NCBI GenBank assembly: GCA_947644365.1
Contig: CANRYZ010000007.1
Span: 1-43,882 of the forward strand
Direction of reading: 5' to 3'
DNA: 43,882 nt
Origin: an uncultured Oscillibacter sp.
GTDB taxonomy: Bacteria > Bacillota > Clostridia > Oscillospirales > Oscillospiraceae
This document shows, piece after piece, positions 1 through 8,489 of this stretch (positions within the stretch are counted from its first letter, which is position 1; every line of letters starts with the position of its first letter). The notes beneath the pieces are model-generated. The model was not told the DNA's origin. It saw only the letters and a program-made list of their open reading frames with translations, and ran no database searches. The translations under genes and the position numbers were made by a program.

Positions 1-317
1 CCGCACCGGGCCAGAATGGCCCCCAGGAAGATGGCGGAGGACCGCATCTCCCGCATCAGTATATCAGACACGGCGCAGTTGTTCAACCCGGCAGTATCTG
101 TCAGGAGGCTGTCCCCCTCCCAGTGGGCCTCACAGCCCAGGGCCTCCAGGATTCGGATGGAGGCGTCCACGTCCCGCAGGCGGGGACACCCCCGCAGCTC
201 CACCTGTCCGCCCGTCAGCAGCGTCGCCGCCAGAATGGGCAGTACGCTGTTTTTCGCTCCCTGGACGGCCACTTCTCCTGAAAGGCTGCCGCCGCCCCGC
301 ACCAAAAGCTGGCTCAT
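1..317 (-). CDS. murA: UDP-N-acetylglucosamine 1-carboxyvinyltransferase (N-terminal part)
   Basis: First committed step of peptidoglycan synthesis: transfers enolpyruvate from PEP to UDP-GlcNAc in the cytoplasm. Only the first 105 codons are present; the window edge removes the rest, including the region of the catalytic Cys115. The visible N-terminus has QGAKNSVLPILAATLL, with Lys22 and Asn23 at the positions of the substrate-binding pair known from the family, and MREMRSSAIFLGAILARCG typical of the clostridial form. The ATG at 317 starts in phase with the family N-terminus. It lies 66 bp downstream of murG on the same strand and is probably the last seen gene of the dcw operon. Many Firmicutes have two MurA paralogues; which one this is cannot be told. 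Confidence 0.93.
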   Translation of the reverse strand, partial: MSQLLVRGGGSLSGEVAVQGAKNSVLPILAATLLTGGQVELRGCPRLRDVDASIRILEALGCEAHWEGDSLLTDTAGLNNCAVSDILMREMRSSAIFLGAILARC

Positions 318-383
318 ACACGTTCCCCCCGTACCCAAAAATGGTCTCATACAGACCATCTTATGGATTCGGGGAAAAACTGG

Positions 384-1529
384 TTACTTGCTCACCTGCA
401 TGATCGTCTCATAAATCCGCTCCGCCGCGTCCCGGATGCCCAGGGACGCCATGGCGCTCTCCATCCCGCTCCGGCGCTCCCCGTCGTGGAGGATGCCGCA
501 GGCGGCCTGGAACAGCGCCTGGCCGGTGCTGTCCTTTTCCAGCAGCACCGCCGCGCCTCCCGCCTCCTCCAGAGCCCGGGCGTTCTTCTCCTGGTGGTTG
601 TTGGTCACGTAGGGCGAGGGCACGATCAGCGCCGGGACGCCCAGGGCCGTGAGCTCGCTGATGGTAGAGGCCCCGGCCCGGCAGATCACCAGATCCGCCG
701 CCCGCATGGCGGCCGCCATGTCGTAGATGTACTCCCGGACATCCAGGGCCGGGTGGTCTCTCAAATCGACGCCCCTCTCCTCCAGCAGCGCCATCAGGAG
801 AGGATACCCCGCCTCCCCCGCGCCGTGGATGTGGTGGAACGGCTCCCTCCCGGCCTCCAGGGCCAGGAAGTCCGCCATCCGGCGGTTCATGCCGGAGGCC
901 CCCAGGGACCCCCAGAAGGAGACGATCAGCGGCCGTCCGTCGTCCACGCCCAGCTTTCGCTTGGCCTCCTCCTTTGTCAGGTCAAAGAAGTCCCCCCGCA
1001 CCGGCGTGCCGGTGACGGCCACCTTCTCCGGATGCCTGTAGTGCTGCCGGCAGGACTCGAAGCCCACCAGAATCCGGTCCGCGAAGGGCTCCAGCATCTC
1101 CGTGGTCAGCCCCGGCACCATGTTGGACTCGTGGACCACCGTGGGGATACCGGCCTTGGCGGCGGCCTTCACCATGGGGTAGCTGGCGTAGCCGCCGGTG
1201 CCCACCACCGCGTCCGGCGGGAAGTCCCGCAGAATCGCCCGGGCCTCCCGCGGGGCCCGCAGGAGGTTGCAGACGGAAATCAGATTGTGCCGGATCTCCC
1301 TGGGTCTGAGGGAGCGGTGAAAGCTGGAGATGTGGACGGTGCGGAAGTCGTACCCCGCCTTGGGGACCAGCTCCTTCTCCAATCCCCGCTCCGCGCCCAC
1401 AAAGAGGAATTCCGTCTCCGAGTCCTTCTGACGCATCAGCTGCGCCAGGGCAATGGCGGGATTCACATGCCCCGCCGTCCCCCCACAGGTAAAGATGACC
1501 CGTTTCAGGTTCTGAGGCAAGGCAACCAC
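384..1529 (-). CDS. murG: Lipid II synthase MurG (GlcNAc transferase)
   Basis: Adds GlcNAc to lipid I on the inner membrane face, giving lipid II. 381 codons, normal for the family. Seen: N-terminal glycine loop FTCGGTAGHVNPA (about 13-25), second loop GTGGYASYPM (110-119), VVHESNMVPGLT (131-142, equivalent of the HEQN region), and the C-terminal donor-site stretch CRAGASTISELTALG (283-297). The start is uncertain. GTG at 1529 gives the longest frame, but the Shine-Dalgarno-like AAAGAGG abuts it almost directly; TTG at 1520, three codons later, has better spacing. It is separated from ftsW by a 280 bp gap full of hairpins, which is unusual for this operon position. Confidence 0.96.
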   Translation of the reverse strand: MVALPQNLKRVIFTCGGTAGHVNPAIALAQLMRQKDSETEFLFVGAERGLEKELVPKAGYDFRTVHISSFHRSLRPREIRHNLISVCNLLRAPREARAILRDFPPDAVVGTGGYASYPMVKAAAKAGIPTVVHESNMVPGLTTEMLEPFADRILVGFESCRQHYRHPEKVAVTGTPVRGDFFDLTKEEAKRKLGVDDGRPLIVSFWGSLGASGMNRRMADFLALEAGREPFHHIHGAGEAGYPLLMALLEERGVDLRDHPALDVREYIYDMAAAMRAADLVICRAGASTISELTALGVPALIVPSPYVTNNHQEKNARALEEAGGAAVLLEKDSTGQALFQAACGILHDGERRSGMESAMASLGIRDAAERIYETIMQVSK

Positions 1530-1580
1530 CCTCTTTCAAAATAAAGAGTAAAAATCATGTCGTTTCCCCCATATCTCCGC

Positions 1581-1808
1581 GCCCCGCAGGCGCCAAAGGA
1601 GGGGCCAGGGAACCGCAGGTTCCCGGTTCTTCCGCCGGAGGCGGAAGAAGAAATTCAAATTATTTTCGCCGCGGCGTGTACGTGGCGAAAATACCCCGAC
1701 CCGTGCGCCCCTGGGGCGCACACACCAGTCCGCAGACTGGTGTGGGGGAATAGCGGAGCCGGGCAGCGCCCGGCGGAGCGTAAAGGGGGGACGAAGTCCC
1801 CTCTTTAC
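1581..1808. repeat. Run of eight back-to-back hairpins between ftsW and murG
   Basis: Nearly all of this gap is self-complementary. Stems, read on the plus strand: 1581-1585/1600-1604; 1608-1614/1618-1624 (loop GCA); 1627-1636/1640-1649 (10 bp, loop GGA); 1661-1670/1684-1693 (10 bp); 1703-1710/1714-1721 (8 bp); 1721-1730/1735-1744 (10 bp, loop CGCA); 1758-1764/1768-1774 (loop AGC); 1780-1792/1796-1808 (13 bp with one G-T pair, loop GAA). All but the first and fourth have three- or four-base loops. No T-tract follows them in the sense of transcription, so they do not look like a series of terminators. It lies inside an operon, between the ftsW stop and the murG start. Function unknown. Confidence 0.85.
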
Positions 1809-1809
1809 C

Positions 1810-3036
1810 TCAGCCCGCCTTCGTGGGCTTCATCTGCCTGGAGACCGACAGCACAATCCCCATTTCCGCCAGCTGTATCGTCAGCGCCGTGCCGCCGTAG
1901 CTGAAAAACGGCAGGGAGATGCCCGTGGTGGGCAGAAGTCCTGTCACCACGCCGATGTTCAAAAACGTCTGCATGGCGATCAGGGTGGTGACGCCTACCA
2001 CCAGCAGGCTCCCGAAGCGGTCCCGGGCGTGGAGGGCGATCCAGTAGCCCCGGAGGATCAGCGCCGCGAAGAGCAGCATAATGATGGTGGCCCCGATGAG
2101 GCCCAGCTCCTCACAGACGATGGCGAAAATAAAGTCGTTGTGCTCCTCGGGAAGATACAGAAATTTCTGGCGGCTCCGGCCCAGGCCCACGCCCCACAGG
2201 CCGCCGGAGCCGATGGAGAGCAGGCTCTGCACCAGCTGGTAGCCGTCGCCCTGGGGGTCCAGCCAGGGGTTCTGCCACATGGCCAGGCGGGACTGGCCGT
2301 ACTTGATGACTCCGGAGAACATCAAAAACGCCACGCCTCCCGCGCCGGCCACCGCCGCCGCCACCCAGGAGAGGTTGATGCCCCCCACCAGCATCAGCAC
2401 CGCGCCGGCGCCCAGAATCAGCACCGTGCCGGAGAGATGGGGCTCCAGCATCATCAGGAGAGACAGCACCCCCAGGATCAGCACGTAGGGGGCCACGCCG
2501 TAGCGGGTGGTGTTCATCTTGTCCTTCTTCTTGGAGATGGTGTCGGAGAAATACAGCACCACCGCCATTTTAGCCACCTCCGAGGGCTGAAACTGGAAGC
2601 TGGTATTGCGGATACCCAGCCAGCGGGTGGCGTTGTTGCGGGTGAGGGCAATGGGGTTTCCGGGGATGACCACCAGCACCAGCAGCACGATGGAGAGATA
2701 TAAAAGCGGTTTGGCCGCGCCCCGGAACCGCTGGTAGTTGATCTTGCCGATAAAGAGCATGGCCGCCACGCCGGCGATGGCGAAAACGCCCTGCTGGCGG
2801 AAGTATTTGATGGGGTCGTTGTCGTCGTAATAGGCGGAGGGAAAGCTGGCGGAGAGCAGCATGATAAGGCCGATGCCCATCAGCAGCAGCACCAGCAGGC
2901 AGAAGGGCAGGTCGATGGGCCCTTTGGCCAGCTCCCGGTTCAGCTCCTCCCGTTCCTTCCGGCGCCGCTTTTTCTCCTGCCGGGCCAAGGCCTCCTCCCG
3001 GCTGATGGGCCGCCTCCGCCGCCGTGTGTCCACCAT
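1810..3036 (-). CDS. ftsW: SEDS-family peptidoglycan glycosyltransferase FtsW/SpoVE
   Basis: Integral membrane glycan polymerase of division (or its sporulation counterpart SpoVE), acting with a class B PBP. 408 aa. The first 40 residues are a highly charged cytoplasmic tail (RRRRR, EKKRRRKEREE); then about ten membrane segments. NNATRWLG (134-141) and the family motif QPSE (150-153) are present, and near the C-terminus PTTGISLPFFSYGGT. The open frame extends upstream to 3276, but ATG at 3036 is preceded by GGAGGGAGGGACTC, and the upstream part overlaps mraY in a shadow frame, so 3036 is chosen. RodA is a less likely reading because the gene sits between mraY and murG. Confidence 0.93.
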   Translation of the reverse strand: MVDTRRRRRPISREEALARQEKKRRRKEREELNRELAKGPIDLPFCLLVLLLMGIGLIMLLSASFPSAYYDDNDPIKYFRQQGVFAIAGVAAMLFIGKINYQRFRGAAKPLLYLSIVLLVLVVIPGNPIALTRNNATRWLGIRNTSFQFQPSEVAKMAVVLYFSDTISKKKDKMNTTRYGVAPYVLILGVLSLLMMLEPHLSGTVLILGAGAVLMLVGGINLSWVAAAVAGAGGVAFLMFSGVIKYGQSRLAMWQNPWLDPQGDGYQLVQSLLSIGSGGLWGVGLGRSRQKFLYLPEEHNDFIFAIVCEELGLIGATIIMLLFAALILRGYWIALHARDRFGSLLVVGVTTLIAMQTFLNIGVVTGLLPTTGISLPFFSYGGTALTIQLAEMGIVLSVSRQMKPTKAG

Positions 3037-3079
3037 GAGTCCCTCCCTCCTTTCAAAATCTCCGCATCCTGCGGCGCTC

Positions 3080-4084
3080 TCAGCGGCGGCCCAGAATGGC
3101 CAGGTATGCCAGAACGCAGCAGAGCAATGTGACGGCGCTGAACACCGTGACGATCTTGGCCTCGCTCCAGCCGCACCGCTCCAGGTGGTGGTGGATGGGG
3201 GCCATCTTGAAAAACCGCTTGCCGTGGGTGGCCTTGAAGTAGACCACCTGGATAATATCGGACAGCGTCTCCACAATGTAGATAACGCCCACCGGGATCA
3301 AAATCAGGGGCATATCCATGGCGAAGGCCAGCGCCGCCACCGCGCCGCCCAGGAAGAGGCTGCCGGTGTCCCCCATGAAGGTCTTGGCCGGGTGGTGGTT
3401 GTAGACGAAGAAGGCCGCCAGTCCCCCCGCCAGGGCGGAGGGGAACAGGGCCAGGGCCGCCAGACGCCACAGCGCCGCCGCTGCGGTGAAAAACACCATC
3501 ACCACAAAGGTGACGCTGCACGCCAGGCCGTCGATGCCGTCGGTGAGGTTCACGGCGTTCACCGTTCCCACAATCACAAAAGCGGCAAACATCAAATACA
3601 GAATCCAGTTGACGGTGATATTCACCTGCAGTCCCGGGATATAGAGCCGGTTGGTGAGCAGTCCCTCATAGCGCATCAGGCTGAGAAACACCACCGCCGC
3701 CAGCAGCTGCAAAACAAATTTCTGCTTGGCCGTGAGGCCCTCGTTCTGGTGCTGGCGCACCTTGCGGTAGTCGTCCACAAAGCCGATGAGACCAAAGCAC
3801 AGGGCGAAGAGGTAGACGTACAGGTGCGCGAAGTCCCCTCCCAGCATCCGCGGCCAGCCCAGCGCGAACACCATCACCCCGGCGCCGATTATGAACATGA
3901 TGCCGCCCATGGTCGGCGTACCCGCCTTGGAGGCGTGCCAGGTGGGCCCGTCGGCCCGGATCTCCTGGCCGGCCTTTAATTTTCGAAGTTCCGGGATCAG
4001 AAACCGCCCGACCACCAGGGTCAGCAGGAAGGCCGCCCCGGCGGCGATCAGCGTCTCCGCCCACTCTGTCCAGATGGATACCAT
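3080..4084 (-). CDS. mraY: Phospho-N-acetylmuramoyl-pentapeptide transferase MraY
   Basis: Transfers phospho-MurNAc-pentapeptide to undecaprenyl phosphate, making lipid I; polytopic inner-membrane enzyme. 334 aa from ATG 4084, which follows GAGGGAGAGAAAA; the frame is open 14 codons further upstream but without such a site. Motifs: HASKAGTPTMGG (50-61), catalytic Asp pair in FVDDYRK (102-108), NAVNLTDGIDGLA (176-188), MGDTGSLFLGG (237-247) and APIHHHLE (295-302). All expected functional motifs are intact. In many dcw clusters murD follows mraY; here ftsW follows directly, 43 bp downstream. Confidence 0.96.
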   Translation of the reverse strand: MVSIWTEWAETLIAAGAAFLLTLVVGRFLIPELRKLKAGQEIRADGPTWHASKAGTPTMGGIMFIIGAGVMVFALGWPRMLGGDFAHLYVYLFALCFGLIGFVDDYRKVRQHQNEGLTAKQKFVLQLLAAVVFLSLMRYEGLLTNRLYIPGLQVNITVNWILYLMFAAFVIVGTVNAVNLTDGIDGLACSVTFVVMVFFTAAAALWRLAALALFPSALAGGLAAFFVYNHHPAKTFMGDTGSLFLGGAVAALAFAMDMPLILIPVGVIYIVETLSDIIQVVYFKATHGKRFFKMAPIHHHLERCGWSEAKIVTVFSAVTLLCCVLAYLAILGRR

Positions 4085-4098
4085 TTTTCTCTCCCTCT

Positions 4099-4179
4099 CG
4101 CCGGCCGCGCGGGCCGGCGCTCTCACACGGTTGATTTTCCTGAACGTGTCATTTCCAATGAGACGCCGGGCGCCCGGCG
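4099..4179. repeat. Three hairpins between murE and mraY
   Basis: In the 98 bp between the murE stop and the mraY start: stem 4099-4106/4112-4119 (8 bp, GC only, loop GCGCG), a weak stem 4125-4129/4145-4149, and a 16-base perfect palindrome at 4164-4179 (CGCCGGGCGCCCGGCG). No T-tract. Same style as the larger run between ftsW and murG; it could attenuate or stabilise the message, but nothing here shows which. Confidence 0.6.
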
Positions 4180-4182
4180 CTC

Positions 4183-5631
4183 CTATTGCGCGCTCCCCAG
4201 ATAGTCCGCCACGATCTCCCGCTCATCCATGTGGTGCTTGACGTGGTGAATCTCCTGGTAGGTCTCGTGGCCCTTGCCGCACAGAACGATCACGTCGCCT
4301 TTTTCCGCGTGGTCCATGGCCCAGTGGATGGCCTCGATCCGGTTCACCACCACCACATAGGGCGTGCCGCAGCCCTCCAGGCCCGGCAGGATGTCGGCGA
4401 TGATGGCCTCCGGGTCCTCGGTGCGGGGGTTGTCGGTGGTGACCACCAGGAAGTCCGCGTTTTGGGCGGCGGCGGCGCCCATTTTGGGGCGCTTGGTCCT
4501 GTCCCGGTCACCGCCGCAGCCGAACACCGCCACGGTGCGCCCCTTGGCGAAGCCTCTCACCGAGGAGAGGACGTTCACCAGCCCGTCGGGGCTGTGGGCA
4601 TAGTCGATCAGAACGGTGTAGTCCCTCCCCGGGGTGGGAACCACCTCCACCCGGCCCTTCACATGGGGAACCCTGGCCAGGACCCCGGCGCTGTCCTCCA
4701 GGGAGACGCCCAAAGCCAGGGCCGCCCCCAGCACGTCCAGGGTGTTGTAGACCATGAATTTTCCGGGGATGTTCACCCGTACGGGAACCCGCCTGTCCCT
4801 GGTCACCGCCGTGAAGGCCACGTGATCCGCCTCCAGGACGGCGTCCTCCGCCCGCAGGTCCGCCTCCGCCGTCTCGGCGTAGGTGAGGGTCTCACAGGCC
4901 GCGTCCGCCATGAGGCGGGGCGTCCAGGGGTCGTCGGCGTTGATCACGCCGGTATCGCAGTTCCGGAACAGCAGCGCCTTGGCCGCGCAGTAGTCCTCCA
5001 TGGTGCCGTGAAAATCCAGGTGGTCCTGGGTCAGGTTGGTGAACACGCCCACGGCGTAGCGGACGCCGTAGACCCGGTCCAGGGCCAGAGCGTGGGAGGA
5101 GACCTCCATCACCACATGGGTGCAGCCCGCGTCCCGCATCCGGGCGAAGAGGCGCTGGACCTCGAAGGACTCCGGCGTGGTGCGCTCCGTGGGAAGCGCC
5201 TCCGCGCCGATCATGTTCTGATTGGTGCCGATCAGCCCCACCTTGGCCCCCGCCGCCTGCTCCAGAATGGCCTTGAGCAGGTAAGTGGAGGAGGTCTTGC
5301 CGTTGGTGCCGGTGACGCCCACCATGGTCATGGCCTTGGCGGGGTGGCCGAAGAAGTTCGCCCCCACCACCGCCAGGGCCCGGCGGGAATCCGCCACCTG
5401 GACGTAGGGGACATCCCCCTCCGGCGCCTTCTGGCACAGCACCGCCGCCGCGCCGGCCTCCAGGGCCTTGCCGATGAAGTCGTGTCCGTCCACGGCAAAG
5501 CCGGTCATGGCCACAAACAGGCCGCCGGGCCGTACCTGCCGGGAGTCGTAGCTGACGTCCGGAATCTCCAGCTCCAGGTCCGCCGTGGCAGAGAGGATGG
5601 AGAGTCCCTCCAACAATTCTTTTAACCGCAT
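4183..5631 (-). CDS. murE: UDP-MurNAc-tripeptide synthetase MurE (meso-diaminopimelate type)
   Basis: ATP-dependent cytoplasmic ligase adding the third stem-peptide residue to UDP-MurNAc-L-Ala-D-Glu. About 482 aa, normal length. Seen: ATP loop GVTGTNGKTS (105-114), MEVSSHALALDR (about 174-185), FTNLTQDHLDFHG, IDYAHSPDGL (about 341-350) and CGKGHETYQ (about 450-458). The motif DNPRTEDP near 399-406 is the signature of enzymes that add meso-diaminopimelate rather than lysine, so the wall is probably A1-gamma type. ATG 5631 is preceded by GAGGAAAGGG at a rather long spacing. A TATAAT on the minus strand at about 5684-5689 might be a weak internal promoter, but no convincing -35 partner was found. 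Confidence 0.96.
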   Translation of the reverse strand: MRLKELLEGLSILSATADLELEIPDVSYDSRQVRPGGLFVAMTGFAVDGHDFIGKALEAGAAAVLCQKAPEGDVPYVQVADSRRALAVVGANFFGHPAKAMTMVGVTGTNGKTSSTYLLKAILEQAAGAKVGLIGTNQNMIGAEALPTERTTPESFEVQRLFARMRDAGCTHVVMEVSSHALALDRVYGVRYAVGVFTNLTQDHLDFHGTMEDYCAAKALLFRNCDTGVINADDPWTPRLMADAACETLTYAETAEADLRAEDAVLEADHVAFTAVTRDRRVPVRVNIPGKFMVYNTLDVLGAALALGVSLEDSAGVLARVPHVKGRVEVVPTPGRDYTVLIDYAHSPDGLVNVLSSVRGFAKGRTVAVFGCGGDRDRTKRPKMGAAAAQNADFLVVTTDNPRTEDPEAIIADILPGLEGCGTPYVVVVNRIEAIHWAMDHAEKGDVIVLCGKGHETYQEIHHVKHHMDEREIVADYLGSAQ

Positions 5632-5760
5632 AAAACCGCGCCCTTTCCTCTGTGTGATCGGCGAAAAATCCGCCGATTTTCATTATAGGCGGCACAAAGC
5701 GCAAAGTATACCGGAAAAAGTGCCGAAAAAACCGTAAAAGCTGTTCTCCGGCCCCGTCTG

Positions 5761-8253
5761 TCAATCCAGTACCGAGCTGTCGCCAAACCACACCGTTACC
5801 ACGCTACCGGCGGGCAGCTCCGTGCCCTCCGCCACATTCTGGCTCATGGCGTGGACGTTGCCGGAGCCGGTGACCGTAGTGCCCGCCACCTTCATGATGA
5901 GCCCCGCGTTGGTCAGCATTCGGTTGGCCTCCGCCGCGGTCCGCCCGGAGACGTTGGGCACCGTGCAGGGGGCGTCCGGCTTCTCCTGGCCCAGGTAGAG
6001 GATGATGGAGGCGTCGTTGGGGACGATGGCGCCTCCCGCCGGGGTCTGGGCCGTGACGGTCTCGCCGCCGCCCACTGTCCGGCAGGCAAAGCCCGCGCTC
6101 TCCAGCTTGGTCTTGGCATCCGCCGCGCTCTGGCCCACCACATTGGGCACCGGCACGTCGGCCACCAGAAGCTCCGAGGAGGAGTAGTCCGGCTCAATGC
6201 CCAGGTCCGGCAGGATCTCGCCCATGATGCGGCTGGCCGTGGGGGCCACCATATTGCCGCCGGAGACAAAGACGCCGGTGTTCCGGCTGGGGGTGTCCAT
6301 GGTGAGGAGCATGATGTACTGGGGATCGTCCGCCGGGGCGAAGCACATGAAGGAAACCACCACGTCGCCCTTGGGATTGCTGTCGGTCTTGGTGCCGGTC
6401 TTGTCGGCGGTGCCGGTCTTGCCGCCGATGCGGTAGCCCGTCACCTGGCCGTTCTTGCCGGTGCCGGAGGCCACCACGTACTCCAGGCACTCCCGCACCA
6501 GGGCGGAGGTCTCCTCGCTGACCACCTGCCGCACCGGCGCGGCCGCGCCGTGCTGCTCAATGATGTTGCCTTCCCCGTCCAGCACCTGGTCCACGATGTA
6601 CGGCGTGTACAGGTAGCCGCCGTTGATGCAGGCCGCCTGGGCCCGGATCAGCTCCAGGGGGGTGACGTTGAAGGTCTGACCGAAGGCGTAGGACGCCAGG
6701 GAGACCACGTTGGAGTTGAAGCTCTTCTCGTCGGCGAAGATGCCCTTGCCCTCGCCCACCGCCATGTCGAACCCCGTGGGGTCCATGAGGCCGAAGGAGC
6801 GGAGGTACTTGTAATACTTCTGGGTACCCATCTTCAAGCCGATGGAGATGAAGGCGGGGTTGCAGGAGTTGCCCGTGGCCACCTTCAGGCTCTGGGTGCC
6901 GTGGCCGCTCTGCTTGGAGCAGTAGAAGGGCTTCTCCCAGCCCTGGACCATGACATGGCCGGAGCAGTTAAACGAGGAGTTCATATTCACCACGCCCTCC
7001 TCCAGCGCCGCCGCCAGGGTGATGGGCTTGAAGGTGGAGCCGGGCTCGTAGGTATCGGAGACGCAGCGGTTGCGCCACTGGAGGCCCTGGGCCTTGCTCT
7101 TGGCCTCCGTTCTGGCCTCCTCGTAATCCTTCTCCGTCTCGTAGGCGTCCTTTTTCTCCTCCAGCTTCTCCAGCTCCGCGTTCAGGGAGGCCAGGAGCTT
7201 CTCATCCTGGATGACTTCGTAATCGGCGGGGTTGAAGTTGGGGTAGGAGGCCATGGCGACGATGGCGCCGGTGTTGACCTCCATGACGATGCCGGTGCCG
7301 CCGTTCTTGGCGTCATAGGTCTCCAGCATACTCTCCATGTTTTTCTCCAAAGAGGCCTGCACGCGGGTATCCAGGGTCAGCACCATGTCGTAGCCGTTCT
7401 CCGGGTCGATGATCTTCTCATAGTGGAAGGGCAGATCCGTGTTGCGGGCGTTCTTGGCGGCCACGGTATAGCCGGTGGTGCCCTCCAGCACGTCGTTGAA
7501 TTTGGACTCCAGGCCGTAGGCCCCCTGGTTCTCGCCGTTGACAAAGCCCACCACGTTGGCCGCCAGGGTGCCGTAGGGGTAATACCGCCGGGAGTCCAGC
7601 TCCAGGAAGATCCCCTGGAGGGCCGTGGGAGCCCGCTTGGGATCGGACAGCAGGCGGGTCTTTCCCTCCTCGTTGACGAAGGTGAGCTCCCGGCCCTGAT
7701 CGTCGATCTCGCCGTTCATGAAGCGGCGGACCTCGTCCGCCACATCCTGCTCCACCCGCATGACAATCCGCTCATACTTGCTCTTGGTCCTGGACGCCAG
7801 ACGGAGGATCTTCTCCTCCTCCACCTCCAGGATCCGGCTCAGGCCCCGGGCCACGTAGGCCTCGTCCAGGACCTGGGCGGGGACGTAGGTCTTCCCGCTC
7901 TCCGCCGCCTTCTTCCGGGCCTCCTCGTTGGCCTCCTCCTGTTTTCTGACAAAGGCCGCCAGCTCCAGGGGGGAGAGGCACACGTTCTCCGCCGTGGCGG
8001 AGGTGGCCAGGGGGTGGTAGTTCCGGTCGTAGATGGTCCCCCGGGAAGCGGCCACCGTGCTCTCCCGGGTCTGCTGGCCGGCGGCCTCGTTCTGCAGCTC
8101 GTCGTGCCGCCGGATCTGGAGATCATACAGCTTCCAGAAGAGCATGATAAAGGTCACGACGCCCAGCAGCAGCATGACGACCACCGTTCTGCCGCGCACC
8201 ACCTGATTGGCCCTGCGGGCCGCGTCGCTTTTTCTGGAGGACTTGCCTGCCAT
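5761..8253 (-). CDS. Class B penicillin-binding protein with two PASTA domains (FtsI/SpoVD type)
   Basis: Septal or sporulation transpeptidase. 830 aa. One N-terminal membrane anchor (about 23-41), dimerisation domain (from ESTVAASRGTIYDRN, 64-78), transpeptidase domain with the three catalytic boxes STFK (406-409), SCN (463-465) and KTG (612-614), then two PASTA repeats at about 700-760 and 770-828, each starting PNV.G.....A. ATG 8253 follows AAGGAGAGGTCCC. Odd point: a charged, helix-forming insertion at about 350-392 (SLNAELEKLEEKKDAYETEK and on) just before the STFK box, and a second charged stretch at about 102-120. Position after the ftsL-like gene fits the division PBP; PASTA domains are common in SpoVD, so the symbol is left open. 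Confidence 0.93.
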   Translation of the reverse strand: MAGKSSRKSDAARRANQVVRGRTVVVMLLLGVVTFIMLFWKLYDLQIRRHDELQNEAAGQQTRESTVAASRGTIYDRNYHPLATSATAENVCLSPLELAAFVRKQEEANEEARKKAAESGKTYVPAQVLDEAYVARGLSRILEVEEEKILRLASRTKSKYERIVMRVEQDVADEVRRFMNGEIDDQGRELTFVNEEGKTRLLSDPKRAPTALQGIFLELDSRRYYPYGTLAANVVGFVNGENQGAYGLESKFNDVLEGTTGYTVAAKNARNTDLPFHYEKIIDPENGYDMVLTLDTRVQASLEKNMESMLETYDAKNGGTGIVMEVNTGAIVAMASYPNFNPADYEVIQDEKLLASLNAELEKLEEKKDAYETEKDYEEARTEAKSKAQGLQWRNRCVSDTYEPGSTFKPITLAAALEEGVVNMNSSFNCSGHVMVQGWEKPFYCSKQSGHGTQSLKVATGNSCNPAFISIGLKMGTQKYYKYLRSFGLMDPTGFDMAVGEGKGIFADEKSFNSNVVSLASYAFGQTFNVTPLELIRAQAACINGGYLYTPYIVDQVLDGEGNIIEQHGAAAPVRQVVSEETSALVRECLEYVVASGTGKNGQVTGYRIGGKTGTADKTGTKTDSNPKGDVVVSFMCFAPADDPQYIMLLTMDTPSRNTGVFVSGGNMVAPTASRIMGEILPDLGIEPDYSSSELLVADVPVPNVVGQSAADAKTKLESAGFACRTVGGGETVTAQTPAGGAIVPNDASIILYLGQEKPDAPCTVPNVSGRTAAEANRMLTNAGLIMKVAGTTVTGSGNVHAMSQNVAEGTELPAGSVVTVWFGDSSVLD

Positions 8254-8351
8254 GGGACCTCTCCTTCCGCCCTCTCAAGGCGCGGTATCGTCAGCGCGGC
8301 TGAAAAGAAACCACCGCCCCGTTTCCGCCGCGCCGGCTATAAACCGAATCC

Positions 8352-8465
8352 AGGGAGCGGGAAGCTCTCTTCCCGCTCCCTGTAAAACCATCGGCCGGCA
8401 AGAGACAATACCGTTTTCAGCACAGCCTCTGCCAGGCGTATCGTCCTTTGTCAGCCGATGGTTTT
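8352..8465. repeat. Structured gap between the ftsL-like gene and pbp
   Basis: The 236 bp gap 8254-8489 holds a 13-bp perfect hairpin 8352-8364/8369-8381 with a CTCT loop. Two bases on is a 12-bp perfect stem 8384-8395/8454-8465 that closes a 58-base interior. The interior holds a further 8-bp stem 8404-8411/8438-8445 (one pair is a wobble on the transcribed strand) and a small hairpin 8425-8428/8434-8437. Nearer pbp, 7-base arms GCGCGGC and GCCGCGC also pair. The genes on both sides are on the minus strand. Function unknown. Confidence 0.7.
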
Positions 8466-8489
8466 CTTCAAAACATTATAGTGCGCCGC

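Noticed and set aside
4186-5625. 479-codon open frame on the plus strand opposite murE; similar long frames opposite pbp (5851-8385), rsmH (9082-10836) and citF (41366-43471, minus)
   Set aside because: Rich in His, Gly, Arg, Gln and Val as expected from antisense reading of GC-rich genes; no family-like sequence and no ribosome site.
5650-5700. Internal promoter before murE (TATAAT on minus strand)
   Set aside because: No -35 element at 16-18 bp.
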